Source: Gordionus sp. m RMFG-2023 (Eukaryota > Nematomorpha > Gordioida > Chordodea > Parachordodidae). Taken from it: DNA of 64,000 bases. The notes beneath the pieces are model-generated. The model saw only the letters and a program-made list of their open reading frames with translations. It ran no database searches and was not told where the DNA came from. Location: positions 32,226,508-32,290,507 of the forward strand of contig NC_088776.1 in assembly GCF_954871325.1 (NCBI RefSeq), given 5' to 3'. A program made the position numbers and the translations under genes. This document shows positions 22,601 to 31,436 of the stretch, piece after piece. Numbering within the stretch: position 1 is the first letter of the stretch; each line of letters starts with the position of its first letter.

Positions 22601-24755
22601 GAAAGTCAGATGTTGCTGTAAGCTAACTATAGTACATATTTTTTTGTCACTAGATAACAATCTACTACACTAACATAGATCCATCGAATTATTATATATA
22701 TTATATTAGTATATATTGGTAGTATTTTTTTTTGTTCAAATTATTTTATATATCAGATGTTGTTTTCAATATATTTTTCTTTGGATGAATGCCTCTGGCC
22801 CATAAAGGGGTGGCATGTCATCACTGTGCTTATTTTAAAGATAATTATATACATTTCTATGAAGTGTGTCAATCAATGCTATTATATAGTGTTGATTGGT
22901 TTAAAAGAAAAGAAATATTATTATTATGAAATTAAACGTCAATCATTTGATTTATTTTTTGAAGAAATAATTTTTCATTACAAAAATGATTATTTTTTCA
23001 CTTTTGAAAATTATATTTTTAAAATAAAAACTTACTTTTTAAAATTATATTTTCAAACAAAAACTTTCTGTTCTGATATACTATTTTTTTTAATGGAAAA
23101 ATTTGTTATTTTAAAATGAAATTTATGGAAAATAAAATATCAATTAAAAGTGTCAATTCTAAAATATCATAAGTGGGAAGTAATTAAGTTTATTATATTT
23201 CAGAGGAAGTTCAAGGTCTTTGTTAGTAATATTAGTTTTATCATATAAAAATCAATGTAAATTAAGAATAGTTCTAAAGTTTATGGCAATATTGTTTGAA
23301 ATTCAGTATGTGAACTCTATACACATGCTTAAATATTTTGGATTTATTAAATTAAACTAACCTCAAAAAATGATTAAATTGAGAGAATCCAAATCCAATG
23401 GATTCCTTATGCTGATCAGAGAACTTCATGGGCCTTAATTATTTGATCAAAACCAACCCAGGCTCTCAGTAAAAAATGTTTAGGCCCAAGTTCAGCCATA
23501 TTTAATATTTAAAAAATTTTCAAACCCATATCCAAAAATTTAATTTATTTAATAAAAATGCATTTAAGCAATCATTTTGTTTCCAATACCTAAAACACTA
23601 AAAGAAAAAATTGCAATATTTTTTTTAAGTAGCATTTATATTAAAAAAATTTAAGCCCATTAAAATTTTTCAGGCCCAACATAGGCCCTCTAGAAAATAT
23701 AATATTTGGCCAAGCTTATGGGCCATGGACTGGCCTGGCCAAATAAGGCCTTTGATCCCAATATAACTTTTATAATGCTGATTAGCCTAAATTATTTGCA
23801 ATCTATAAGAAAATTGTTTACTACTTAGTCAGTGATATAATATTTAAAATATTACAGATATATGCAGGATAAGTTACAAACAATTTCTCAAAATATAAAT
23901 ATTTATTTATTGTTAATTTATTAAAATATTATAAAAACTTCATTTCTAATAATCTCTCTAGAATCATCCAAAAGATCTAAAATCCTTGATAGACCATTTT
24001 CAATTTTAAGAATAGATGTTTGAACTAATTTTGGTGCATTTATTAATAAAATTTTAAAAAATGATAAAGCTGCATATCTGACAGAATAGTCATATTCCTA
24101 AATAAATTGATTGTATAATAAAACTCTTTAGGGTTACCTCTGTTAATTTTAATATGATTGCCAGATTTTTTACATTTTTTAAAAATATTTCAGTAAATTG
24201 AATATCAAAATTTATCAATTCATCTGTTATAACAGCAGACTTTATATCTAATTTAGAATATAATAATCAAGATAGTTAAAAAAATTTATACTTGGTAAAT
24301 CTGATTTGTCTATATCATTTAATAAAATTTCATCTTCACTTGATACTATATGTTTAAGGCAATCAAGAGACAATGTTATTAATTCATTAGAAGTTCTAAT
24401 TGTGCTAATATAATTTCAATTAGAAAATAATTATTACTGATTATTTTCCAATATGTTTAACAAGGGATCAATTGCTTTAGCACCAACATCAATTTTAAAT
24501 TTCTGGCTAATATTAAAAACATGCATATAAATAATAATATACTCTTATCTTAGCGAAATTAGAAAGAGCTTTGACTGCTTCAATTTTATCTTCTATTCTA
24601 TATGAGCTTTGAATTCTCTCAACCAATAAATCAATCTTAAAATTAATAAATTAAAATTATAAAATAAAATAAAAATATAATACATAATCAGCTAATGATT
24701 CTGTTTCCTCAGATGTATCTATAAATATTCCTTTAAGATGTTTTAATAAATCCAT
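1208..24755 (-). CDS. USO1: general vesicular transport factor p115, spliced gene
   Basis: p115/Uso1 is a cytosolic Golgi tether: a dimer with an armadillo-like globular head and a coiled-coil tail that binds vesicles and golgins and primes SNARE pairing in ER-Golgi traffic. Exons seen, 5' to 3': 24755-24684, 24635-24543, 24502-24438, 24404-24292, 24247-24138, 24097-23939, 16453-16333, 15600-15350, 15290-15147, 14880-14792, 12970-12819, 12487-12331, 12273-12096, 11199-11068, 10883-10753, 10642-10404, 8849-8737, 7557-7465, candidate 5556-5221, 1655-1558, 1376-1208. Nearly all have GT/AG borders and matching phases. Motifs matching animal p115 include QFTEIF, SREIIRNE, LLKNNISNQ, IIRGCQEGQEFF, LYKNSELQAEI and LQKEQEGFMILM. 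Coding sum is about 1000 residues against 962 in human. Two gaps remain: about six residues after exon 6, and a phase mismatch before the Gln-rich exon. Confidence 0.93.
2210..2843 (+). pseudogene. hAT transposon fragment with BED zinc finger
   Basis: Around 2513-2640 the plus strand reads as a BED-type finger: W-K-Y-F-T-K-D, then CIICG, then SRGG and SFNTTNIRKLF. This is the usual N-terminal DNA-binding module of hAT transposases. Flanking words at about 2213-2260 and 2760-2843 (GGATCGGGCCGAT and ATCGGATCAG, then GATACAGCCCTAATC) look like degraded inverted ends. The catalytic region is absent. The piece lies in a p115 intron, antisense to the gene. Confidence 0.55.
3060..3230 (-). other. 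reverse-transcriptase-element C-terminal fossil fragment
   Basis: The minus strand carries a short degraded piece resembling the C-terminal end of invertebrate RT elements, with a W-D-Y-T-C-like and FAPS-like pattern. A better preserved copy of the same segment lies near 32.3-32.7 kb. It is very short and broken. The class of the parent retroelement is not clear. Confidence 0.35.
4723..4820 (+). repeat. (GGAA)n microsatellite
   Basis: About 24 perfect tandem copies of a GGAA/AAGG tetramer lie within the intron that precedes the last two p115 exons. It is purine-only on the plus strand and almost uninterrupted, which suggests it is young and likely to vary in length between individuals. Confidence 0.95.
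5221..5556 (-). CDS. USO1: Gln/Pro/Tyr-rich candidate exon of the p115 gene
   Basis: An open block on the minus strand starts after an acceptor at 5558-5557 and can end at a donor GT at 5220-5219. It encodes about 111 residues of low complexity: QPPPLKIIQLQQHVHPP, then many QQ, YY and N residues (QTTMQHPQQQTFGYYDQQQ). Without splicing the frame stops at TAA 5216-5218. Read as an exon it enters and leaves in phase 1. The exit fits the next p115 exon (1655, phase 1), but the entry does not fit the preceding exon (7465, phase 0), so an unseen exon would be needed. Human p115 has a divergent linker within its coil; this may be an expanded version. It could instead be the end of an unrelated gene. 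Confidence 0.5.
6171..6612. repeat. direct duplication of a ~175-bp unit
   Basis: Two direct copies lie at about 6171-6346 and 6437-6612, spaced 266 bp apart. Shared words include ATTTTCAGTTTGAGATTT, AATAAGCTTAAATT, ATTGCCAAGCCG and CTGCAATGTTAGA. They differ by many substitutions, so the duplication is old. There is no coding potential; it lies in a p115 intron. Confidence 0.75.
7465..8849 (-). CDS. USO1: p115 proximal coiled-coil exons
   Basis: Exon 8849-8737 follows the armadillo part in phase 1 and reads NLSEKCEDYKRQLEYL, then KYEELNSQMKNL, a heptad-like coil. It leaves in phase 0 at a GTACTT donor. Exon 7557-7465 (31 codons, phase 0 both ends) reads QREELYVLASVRF, then ESIKNLKKVLAQ and a GTATAA donor. 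Coil sequence is poorly conserved, so these two exons are called from position, phase and composition, not from residue identity. The acceptor of the first was chosen as GCTCTATAG because the upstream alternative puts a stop in frame. Confidence 0.7.
10404..12970 (-). CDS. USO1: p115 armadillo-head exons (C-terminal half)
   Basis: Six exons: 12970-12819, 12487-12331, 12273-12096, 11199-11068, 10883-10753 and 10642-10404, all with GT/AG borders and consistent phases. They align with human p115 from the NERQPFVLRCAVLYCF region (here NEGKPLRLRRCILYFF) through LLMLLCTWLSN (here GMLIFLSHWLAG) and QLVQGLCALLLGI (here RAVQGLAAFAFGL) to KRIGKENFIEKL (here KRLGSENYVNQL). The exon at 12273 carries a charged insert (EKNEKENKVESVEV) absent from the human protein. 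Introns range from 57 nt to 896 nt. Confidence 0.92.
11515..12045. repeat. AT-rich hAT-like terminal repeat with CGAATAATT words
   Basis: Within the 896-bp p115 intron lies a patch of repeated ATTCG/CGAAT words and near-tandem AAATATTTACAAATAATTT units. It ends at CTATTTAACAACACTAG (about 12029-12045). The same ATTCGAATAATTCG vocabulary appears at 29.3-29.5 kb and beside a hAT transposase at 59.8-59.95 kb. It is probably a non-autonomous hAT remnant. The left boundary is unclear and no target duplication was identified. Confidence 0.4.
14440..14516. repeat. hAT-like terminus (GACGCCACTG end)
   Basis: A GC-richer stretch ends in CCCCCAGAGTGACGCCACTG, which resembles the terminal inverted repeat of hAT elements (CAGTGGCGTCAC read outward). 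It lies in the p115 intron between exons 14880-14792 and 12970-12819. The partner end was not identified. Confidence 0.35.
14792..16453 (-). CDS. USO1: p115 armadillo-head exons (middle)
   Basis: Four exons: 16453-16333, 15600-15350, 15290-15147, 14880-14792. The match to animal p115 is close: DLQKIIAFENGFEHVL for human AIQKIVAFENAFERLL, GDCCKLLLNLLKNN for EDCLILLQNLLKNN, NILMASGIPSNLL for TILMATGVPADIL, and AQIIRGCQEGQEFF then APSNPP for SEVIRGCQVNQDYF then APSNPP. Phases run 1, 0, 0, 2 at the donors and each agrees with the next acceptor. Introns are about 730, 59 and 266 nt. The long frame on the opposite strand at 15370-15558 is a shadow of the second exon. Confidence 0.95.
16676..16995. 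repeat. ~80-bp tandem repeat, four copies
   Basis: Four near-identical units read TATCAATATATACTAATATA, then TAATTCGATGGATC, then TTAATATAGGCTGTTATC, then a run of A. One inverted copy of the same unit is found at about 22650-22735, beyond the right arm of the inverted repeat that brackets the Ty3/Gypsy-like fossil. The unit was therefore part of the arm, and the left arm has amplified it. Confidence 0.8.
16996..17780. repeat. left inverted arm (LTR-derived)
   Basis: This arm is the reverse complement of about 21880-22640. Shared landmarks are the words GACATGTGCATCGCAAAG, CCCATAACTCCACC and CTGATCATCA-like stretches, and the TTCCAATATTGGA-type AT-rich centre. It includes the purine tract seen on the right side, so the inverted unit contains the LTR and its adjoining tract. 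Arms differ by scattered substitutions and small gaps. Confidence 0.8.
17790..18677 (+). other. RT/RNase H region of the Ty3/Gypsy-like fossil
   Basis: Reverse-transcriptase hallmarks are seen: LKGAKYFSKVDFASAYLQLP (finger and palm start) and the catalytic YMDD box inside FYYMDDVLITG. This is followed by a YLGHQI motif and then an RNase H-like stretch. The pattern is that of Ty3/Gypsy pol. The region is broken and ends where the hAT element is inserted. Confidence 0.85.
18686..20419 (+). mobile_element. hAT element inserted in the Ty3/Gypsy-like fossil
   Basis: A 1734-bp element begins CAGGCGCGTAACC and ends ATACGTCACTG. It is flanked on both sides by GTTGGTTG (18678-18685 and 20420-20427), a perfect 8-bp target duplication typical of hAT. 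Both ends carry C-runs/G-runs (ACCCCCTCCCCC and CCCCCCGCCCCCC). It entered the retroelement after that was already in the intron, so it dates later. Confidence 0.9.
19072..19905 (+). pseudogene. hAT transposase, C-terminal half (ZMYM1/p52rIPK-like), truncated
   Basis: A 134-codon frame (19072-19476) contains LAPRQLLRC, then TEEYYKISIIPFLDTFLSQI. This matches the segment of ZMYM1/THAP0-like hAT transposases in which RQ.(H/R)R.N precedes YY(R)xSIFIPYLD. A separate frame near 19790-19905 reads SESRLNALALLNIHRD, the usual C-terminal dimerisation-region motif (RLNGLALLNIH). The N-terminal BED finger and the catalytic front part are missing, and frames are shifted between the two pieces, so it is not functional. 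Confidence 0.75.
20430..21605 (+). other. integrase region of the Ty3/Gypsy-like fossil
   Basis: The end of the RNase H/tether region (RYRRGKENCMPDILSRL) is followed by an HHCC zinc-binding segment (LLHAGHQGRDKMKSWAREYV, then CVPCNTC). Next come parts of the integrase core (SDGSPAFIS, then YHPSSNGQTERM) and a C-terminal segment with KVWARLFDN. The order is that of Ty3/Gypsy pol. The region is broken. Confidence 0.85.
21880..22745. repeat. right inverted arm (LTR-derived)
   Basis: This is the counterpart of the left arm and contains CATGTCTGGGTTAG, TCTTTCAATAC and TGGAGTTATGGGAAAGTC in inverse order to the left side. Compared with the left arm it carries about 20 extra bases (around GCTAACTATAGTACA) and only one copy of the ~80-bp repeat at its outer edge. 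Confidence 0.8.
23400..23760. repeat. AT-rich repeat with GGCCC/GGCC words
   Basis: This intronic stretch has recurring AGGCCCAA, GGCCATGGACTGGCC and TAGGCCCTC words embedded in A/T runs. It resembles the GC-rich-ended short elements at 27.7 and 41.5 kb but shows no clear ends. The remainder of the intron from 22.75 to 23.4 kb shows no recognisable gene. Confidence 0.3.
23939..24755 (-). CDS. USO1: p115 5' exons 1-6, with 33-48 nt introns
   Basis: Exons: 24755-24684, 24635-24543, 24502-24438, 24404-24292, 24247-24138 and 24097-23939. Introns of 48, 40, 33, 44 and 40 nt all have GT/AG ends. The ATG at 24755 was chosen because MDLLKHLKGIF fits the short N-terminus of animal p115 (MNFLRGVMG). 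Later segments match: EAVKALSNFAK (human NAVRALKSLSK), DIQFTEIFLKN (SQFTEIFIKQ), EYDYSVRYAAL (EFDFHVRWPGV), and LDLLDDSREIIRNE (MDLLADSREVIRND). After RNE the human protein continues GVLLLQ before ALT; here the next recognised exon starts directly with ALTSL, so a micro-exon may hide in intron 6 or the residues are lost. Confidence 0.95.
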
Positions 24756-27690
24756 TTTTTAGAACTGTTTAAAATTCATGAATGTGTTTGGATTATAAAA
24801 TCATATGAAAAAAATAGAATATACTGTGTCTATCTATAATAGGACGTCATGACAGGTTAGGTGTTAAGATACCAATCATTTACATCTGATAATCAATGTC
24901 GTATTTTGGTCGGCAAATAGCTATTTAAACTGTGTAGATAATATATACTTATGCTTTTTTATATAAACCATAGGCGTAGCCAGGAGGGGGGACAAGGGGA
25001 AATTTTCCCCTCCAGAAATTTATCACTTTTTGTGAATATTTTTTAAGCCAATAAAAAATATCCCCCTTAATCCTCCCCCCACTCCCTGACTCTCAAAAAT
25101 GTATGAATATATCTTAAACAATAATTTGAAAGAAAGAATATAAAAGTTGATAATTTTTTATAAAACAATTCTTCATAATTTATACATTTTTGGAAAAAAG
25201 CATTTATATGAAAAGGAATATAAGGCAAAGATAAATCGTAAGACAAAAGTGAAATGTATAATAATTATTAATAATAGATCCATAAAATTACTAAATAATA
25301 TAATATATCAAATATAATTTTTTATAAAGTGAGTAATATTAATTTATTTATCTTAACAAAAGTAAAATATAATTATAAAACTAATGATAAAATTAAATCA
25401 TAAATTTAATCAAAAAATTAAAGCACAATGCAAACAGTGGAATAATATGTCGTAGATTTACAGTATATCTAATTTTATCAATTATCATATGACATTCAAG
25501 TAATTTTTACCAATATAGCGAACTATATATTTTACAGAAAACTATAAAATATTGATAAGGAAATCAGAAAATATCTTTTAAAGACATTATACGATGAATA
25601 ATATGAAGATTAATTTTTAATATCATTTTTTATTTAAAAAAATAGATGGCGTTAAATAATTGAATATTTATTATTAAGAGCATTGATTAGTAAAATTTGT
25701 TAAATATTAACTGTAATATAATTTCTAACTGTCAAATATGTCTGTAAAAGTGGAATTTTACCTAGTATTTTGTAACTAATTCTATATAATAGAGGAATAT
25801 TAACTATATGTCTACTTACTTTTTATAAATAAATTTCTTATAATGCGAAAATTGTGTAATTTTTTGAATAGAAAAGCTGTATGTAAGCAAATAAAAAAAT
25901 ATTTACTTTTTTTAATAAATAAAAAAAGAAAAAAAATATTTTTATTATATTTTTGTCTCTTCTTTTTTTTAAAATAAATAATTCATTTTCTTTTTAAAAA
26001 ATTAATTAATATAAATGTCTAATAATTGCAATTTTATTATTAAAAATTGAATATCAACTAGCTCAATAAATTTCTAATGAAGAAATTGTTTATTGAGGAA
26101 GACTAAGATCAATTTTACAAAATTCATAAAAAAATAGTGCATTAGTAATTTTGATAGATATGAAAAATGAGTTACTAATGTGAATTTTTACTCTAAATTG
26201 TTGGTCATGCTTATTATCTCCAAAGGAAAAACATGTCTGGAATGATAATAAATGAATAACTTTGTAGTCTGATGATATGAAGAATCAACCACTCGTTTGC
26301 AGTGATTCAAATAAATCCTCTTATACCTCCTTCCCGCCTTTTATTTAATCTGTTAAGTTAACAAATGTACTTCCTATTTTTATTAAAACATGGCTAACGT
26401 TTTCATTTTTCATCCATTTTTTTATGTATATATTGCATTTTGTATTTATTTTATAATTTAATAATTATAAATAAATGCCCTATATTTTTTTTAAAAATAA
26501 TATATTTACCTTATAAAATTAGTGATTTAATTTTATTACTTTTAATTATTTAATATTTCAATTGTCCAAATTTTATTTTTTCTGACTTTTGCTTTTTTCC
26601 AATTTTTTACTATTGGCACCATATTTTATCTAGCCAATTGAACTAAGATGATAAAGCGGTCGACTATATGGTGTTCGCTTGTTTGTATACATAAACGTTT
26701 AAATACATAGTTAATAAGCACCGATCCTTCATAATAAACTATCTTTATCGGAACACCAAATTTTCATAATAATTTTCCAAATGTTAATTAACCTGTAGTA
26801 AATTTATGTCTTTCTTTAAATTCAAACCATTTAGAAAAAACCCCTACAGTTATTATATATTTCTTCCAATAATTTTCAAAAAAATAATATAAATCCTGAT
26901 GAATTATTCACTAGCCACGTATTGATTTTATCTTTATGAGGATATTGGTCCAGGTATTACAAATTTCACAACATTTTCTTTATTTTTCAATTTTATTATT
27001 CATACCCCCGATCACATTTTATCAAATCCCAATTGTTTCTTTCTATATATTCGTACATTTAAAGCATTAACCATTTTCTTTTTAACATTTTATATGGTTA
27101 TAATATATATTAAAAAAATATTAGTTTAGTGTGAATGTCTATATCACTTAGGGTTCAAATTCAGGAAGGATTGAGTTTTTTCTGAAGCTAAACAGGTGGT
27201 TGGTTTAAGGAGTATGATATATAGTAGATCGCATGAAACATTCTATAACAGGCGCGTATGCAGGAATTTGGTATGGGGGGGGGATAATAAATTTTTTTAA
27301 GAAATATCATTGTTAATTAAAAATACTAAGCATAAATTTATTAGGACTAATAACTTTTCTAATACACAATTTTAAACTAATGTGAGTTACAAAAAAAGTA
27401 TATATATAAACCGGCATTGATAAAATATAAAGTGAGTATAACCATGATATGAATCATTTAAATGACCCAAAATTGAAATTTGAATTTTTTGAGCCTTTAA
27501 AATATATAAAGTATAAAAAATTTAAATGTTGGAAATATAAATTAATACACAAAAAGTTTCTTAGGAATAAGTATTTTGTATGTTTTGAGCGAATTTTTCA
27601 ATTATCTATCCTTGCTTGGCGTTAAATGCCTATGAATATTCAAAAGATCCAAATCATTCAATCTACTTTTATAGGTTGTATTTCATAACT
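24756..27690. other. intergenic stretch upstream of p115
   Basis: No exon or RNA gene is recognised. The p115 promoter should lie just upstream of 24755, but no clear element stands out in the AT-rich sequence. A GC-rich hAT-like end, GGCGTAGCCAGGAGGGGGG, is seen at 24973-24991, and a related one, GGCGCGTATGCAGGAATT, near 27252. Neither has an identified partner end. The rest is A/T-rich with no structure I can name. Confidence 0.5.
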
Positions 27691-27698
27691 ATGTTTTT

Positions 27699-28040
27699 CA
27701 GAGACTTGCAGGCCCGGCCCCGAGCCGAACCGTATTTTAATTTTTTTAAACAGAAATTTTTTAAAAAAAAAACACCTGGGCTGGGCTTGAAAATTTTTTT
27801 AGAAAAAATATCCGGGCCGAGCTGTATATTTTAAAACCAAATATTTGAAATCACCATTATTAGCTATAAAATCAAAAATATATATAATTTATTTTTAAAA
27901 AATTCGGGCCGGGCCTGAAAATTTTATTTTCAAAATAGCCAGCTGGGCCTAAAATTTTTTTAAAAAAAACCCGAGTCGAAAAAAAAAAATTTTTTTTAAT
28001 CTGGGCTATGCCCTGCAAATGGTACTTCTGCAGGGCTCTG
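27699..28040. mobile_element. short non-autonomous element with CAG ends, GGGCC-rich
   Basis: The sequence starts CAGAGACTTGCAGGCCCGG and ends CTGCAGGGCTCTG, giving imperfect inverted ends (CAGAG..TGCAG). Interior GGGCCGGGCC and CTGGGCTGGGC words alternate with A/T runs. The flanking 8-mers do not match, so the boundaries or the insertion class remain uncertain. A sister copy at 41543-41718 has a near-perfect 8-bp duplication, which supports hAT. Confidence 0.5.
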
Positions 28041-28129
28041 TTAGTCTTCTTAAAAAAGAGAATGTTCTCTCATTAGTTTACTAATAGGAAGAGTTGCTAA
28101 TATATATAAACCCTTTTAATACATTGGGA

Positions 28130-28760
28130 ATATAATTTAAATGTGTTTGAATGCAAAGCATCAATAGCATTTTTTGGGACTATATCAGCCATAGTTAATT
28201 TTATAAACATAGTTATTTAGCTAATAAGGCATCATAAGATACTTTAACATCTTCATGATAAAAATCTAACAATATTTTTTTTTCTATTACCACCTGAAAA
28301 AGGTTGGAAAGGCTTTTGTTTAAGTAATATCTGAGGATCTGTAAGTGCTGCATGATGAATTAAAAACCATTCATTTATTTGGGTTATAAATAGCAACAAT
28401 AAGATATAAAATATGAAATTCTTAATCAAAGTTAGCTCTAATTTCCGTGAGTTCTAATAAAATGCTCTCCGCTATTCTCATCTTCTTAATCAAGTCATTG
28501 TCATGTTTTTGAAAAGTATTTCATAAAATAGTTGTATAATTAAAATGAGAAAAAAAATTTGGAATAAGTATTGAATCCAATAATTTTCTTGCTTCTGAGG
28601 AAATATTTCTTTCAAACCATTGCGATATTTCAGTAATGGCATTAATAATCGGCTCTTCTAACTCCATAAAAGATGTTGCTTCATGGGCGGAGACTCGATT
28701 TCGTTGGACAAGCTTGCAATTTCTTTCTCCCTGTTGGACAAGGAGTTTCAGAGATAAATA
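28130..28760 (-). pseudogene. hAT transposase fragment (ZMYM/ZNF862-like)
   Basis: The minus strand reads RVSAHEATSFMELEEPIINA, then a stretch ending SSEARKLLDSIL, then KMRIAESILLELTEIRANF. This follows the pattern CPTRWSxRxEAxxAL...SExRxLLxxI of hAT transposases in the segment between the catalytic residues. Further degraded pieces follow toward 28130. The front and the C-terminal dimerisation part are missing. Confidence 0.5.
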
Positions 28761-29562
28761 TTATTTGACTAGAAATTTAGATAAATATTACACCTAAAAT
28801 TTGAAAATAATAGGTAAATTACGCCAAGGAAAACTTTAAATCGAAATTAATTGATAAAATAATTTAGTAGATGAATGTGATAAATAAATGTAATTAAATA
28901 TATATATGAGATAGGAATAAATATTAACAATTATAAATTAATATTGTATTTTAATAAAAATTGAGCGATATTTAGCAAAACTTTATATTTATGTTTTAAG
29001 TACGTGAATTTATACAAAGAAAACTAAAGGGGATTGTTAAGATGCTTCCCGACCATTGCATGCAAAATATGATAGTCAAAAACTTTTGGAACAAGCTGCC
29101 ATTATAATATTTAGTAACTCATTGAATTAAAGTAAAATTTTTTGTATTTATTTTATTATTTTTAAAAAATATTTTTAACAAACATAATTTTTTAAAATAT
29201 TTTTCTCAGTAGTAGTATTCATTCCCACAATAAAAAAAAATTAAACACCAATACTTAATATTTCATGTTTTTATCTAAATAAATTGCTTAGTTGTCTAAT
29301 ATCTATTATATCTAAAACGAATTATCGTTAATCGATTAGGATTTTATGAATGACAAAATTATACGATTCGAATATGCATAAGGAAAATATATTATCAGTC
29401 GAATAATTTTTTATTTATTATTCCATCAATTATTCTAAATAATTTGTAAAAAATTATTCTAAATAATTTATAAATCAAAATTATTCGTGAAATTGAAATT
29501 ATTGTTAATTGCGTAACTTTTTTTAAACTTCTTTCTACATCTGGAAATCAATCTATTGAGCC

Positions 29563-29830
29563 GGCTGTGTCTTAGGTCCGTTTAATTTGGATGCTAAATT
29601 GCTATTAGTATAGGCAAAAAAGTATTTGATCCAGGACAATTTTGGTTTATTTTAAGTATTTGATGGCATTGCTATATTTCGTATTTTATTATCGTTTTTA
29701 TGTATTTTTTGTTGCTTTTTTTTTGTTTTATTTTAAAAAAATTTCTTTTGCTTTTTTGGCTATTTAGCCAATACTTAAAAGACGGCTAAATAGCTGGCTA
29801 TTATGTATTAAGCCGACCTAGGACACAGCC
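29563..29830. mobile_element. palindromic MITE with GGCTGTGTC ends
   Basis: The left end GGCTGTGTCTTAGGTC is mirrored by GACCTAGGACACAGCC at the right end, giving a 268-bp element with 16-bp inverted ends bearing one mismatch. Inside are further inverted words (GCTATTTAGCC, GGCTAAATAGC). There is no coding content and no clear target duplication, so the superfamily is open. Confidence 0.7.
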
Positions 29831-30210
29831 TTAAAGCTTTTCTTATATATATAAAAAATAAAATTATTAAAAAATAATAATTAAAAATATGAAAAAATTT
29901 CTATGCGATTCAATGACCTACCTAAATTCAAATAATAAACCATTTCTGTAAAGTCATAAAATTATTGGAACGGAATAATATGCACCATTACATAGGTTTT
30001 GATTAAAGAAACTCTATAAAATTTGTAAGATTTGTAAATCTAATTTCCAAGAAATGATACTTCATTTATCAAATTATACCGATACTCAACGATCATTTAA
30101 GTAAGGCAATTTAAATTTACAAAGGACAAACTTAAACTATCAGACAAATTATATTCCAGAGGAAGAGGGTGCTTGTTCACATATTTATATAAATGATTTA
30201 ATATTTATAC

Positions 30211-31436
30211 TAGTGCTGTAAACGTTACTACAAAAAGAAACGCGATACCGTTACTCGTTAAGTCTGAAAAAAGGAACGCGTTATCGTTACTCTTTATCTT
30301 TTAGGAACGTTACTGACTATTCAAAAAAGTAACGGGATACTAGTTACTTAAATAATTATATATTATATAGAATAAAAATATGTATTTTTTTCCTACTATA
30401 TAATATAAGTAAAATTATACAAAAAGAATATATAATATAAATAAAATTATACAAAAAGAATATATAATAAGATAAGATCATTTTATAAAAAAAATTTCCA
30501 TTATTTATCAGAAAATATTCTGGTATGTGTGTTGGATAAATGAATTAAGTCTGCTCTTTCTTTATTAAGATCTTTTCTCAAACTGAAAATAAGTTCCAGC
30601 ATTCTTCTTTGTTGACCTCTAATTTTATCCAGGGCCAATCCAATTTAAATAGCGGGTGTTTAATTGTTTATATTTATTTTCATGATTAAGCTTTTCAAAA
30701 TATTATGAAAGAATACTTTTTTAATGGTTATTTTATAATACCCATGATTTAATATTCTATTATTAAAGTAATGTTTAGATAATAATATATTTATTCATAT
30801 TTTTACCTTCATATGTTTTTTAAATTTGAATTGCTGGACATTGAGTTTGAAATATTTGCGTTGGGACATAATTTACATTTACAAAGTGTAGACTTTGTAC
30901 CCTTAATTTTCTTAATGGGTGTAAAACATGTTTAAAATTAGGGCCACAGAAGGGTTAAATCATCTTCATCTGAAGAAGTAAGTACTATGGATATAATATT
31001 CTTAAAATAAATTATAAAATAGAATAATAATATTATTATTAACATTTACTTTGAATTTTGATTGAATATTAATTAGATCATTCAACTGAAAATTTAACAA
31101 CGAGAATTCAAAATAAAAATGAAGTATTGGTGGTTGATATGAATTAAATATTCAGCTTAAATTATTTATATTAAAAAATAAATAAAAGTAATTTAATAGT
31201 ACAATAAAATATGTTTTTCTTTTTATAATAATTTTTTAAAAAAAATTTAAAGTAACGAGTACCGTTTTTCGTTACCGTTACTCAAAAAAAGAAACGCGTT
31301 ACCGTTACTCAAAAAAAGAAACGCGTTACCGTTACTCGTTACCTCTAAAAGAAGGTAACGAATGGAATCCCTTTTCTTCAAAAAAAGTAAAGACGTTAGT
31401 AACGACGTTACTTTTTGACGTTACTTTACAGCACTA
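30211..31436. mobile_element. non-autonomous hAT element with 8-bp target duplication
   Basis: The element begins TAGTGCTGTAAACGTTACT and ends GACGTTACTTTACAGCACTA. It is flanked by ATTTATAC at 30203-30210 and again at 31437-31444, an exact 8-bp duplication. Near each end the sub-terminal word GTAACG/CGTTAC is repeated many times (for example AACGCGTTACCGTTACTC). No transposase frame is seen in the 1226 bp. The exact duplication suggests fairly recent movement by an autonomous copy elsewhere. Confidence 0.92.

Larger units (their letters stand above)
16676..22745 (+). mobile_element. broken Ty3/Gypsy-like retroelement between long inverted arms
   Basis: A retroelement fossil about 6 kb long lies in the 7.5-kb p115 intron 6, antisense to the gene. 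Recognisable parts in order on the plus strand are a reverse transcriptase/RNase H region, an integrase zinc-binding and core region, and an integrase C-terminal region. A purine-rich tract (AGGAGGAAAAGGGAAAACGG, about 21871-21890) stands just before a TGATG start, as expected for the edge of an LTR. The gag and protease end is not seen. The flanks are in inverted, not direct, orientation. A hAT element is inserted within the RNase H part. The element is broken in several places; the residues still recognisable suggest moderate age. Confidence 0.8.

Noticed and set aside
16676-22745. A Polinton/Maverick reading of the inverted arms plus integrase
   Set aside because: A reverse transcriptase with a YMDD box and RNase H is present, and no polymerase B, ATPase or capsid gene is seen, so a Ty3/Gypsy-like origin fits better.
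22757-23119. 120-codon plus-strand frame rich in F, Y, K and I
   Set aside because: Composition is that of random AT-rich sequence, there is no recognisable domain, and it lies in a p115 intron.
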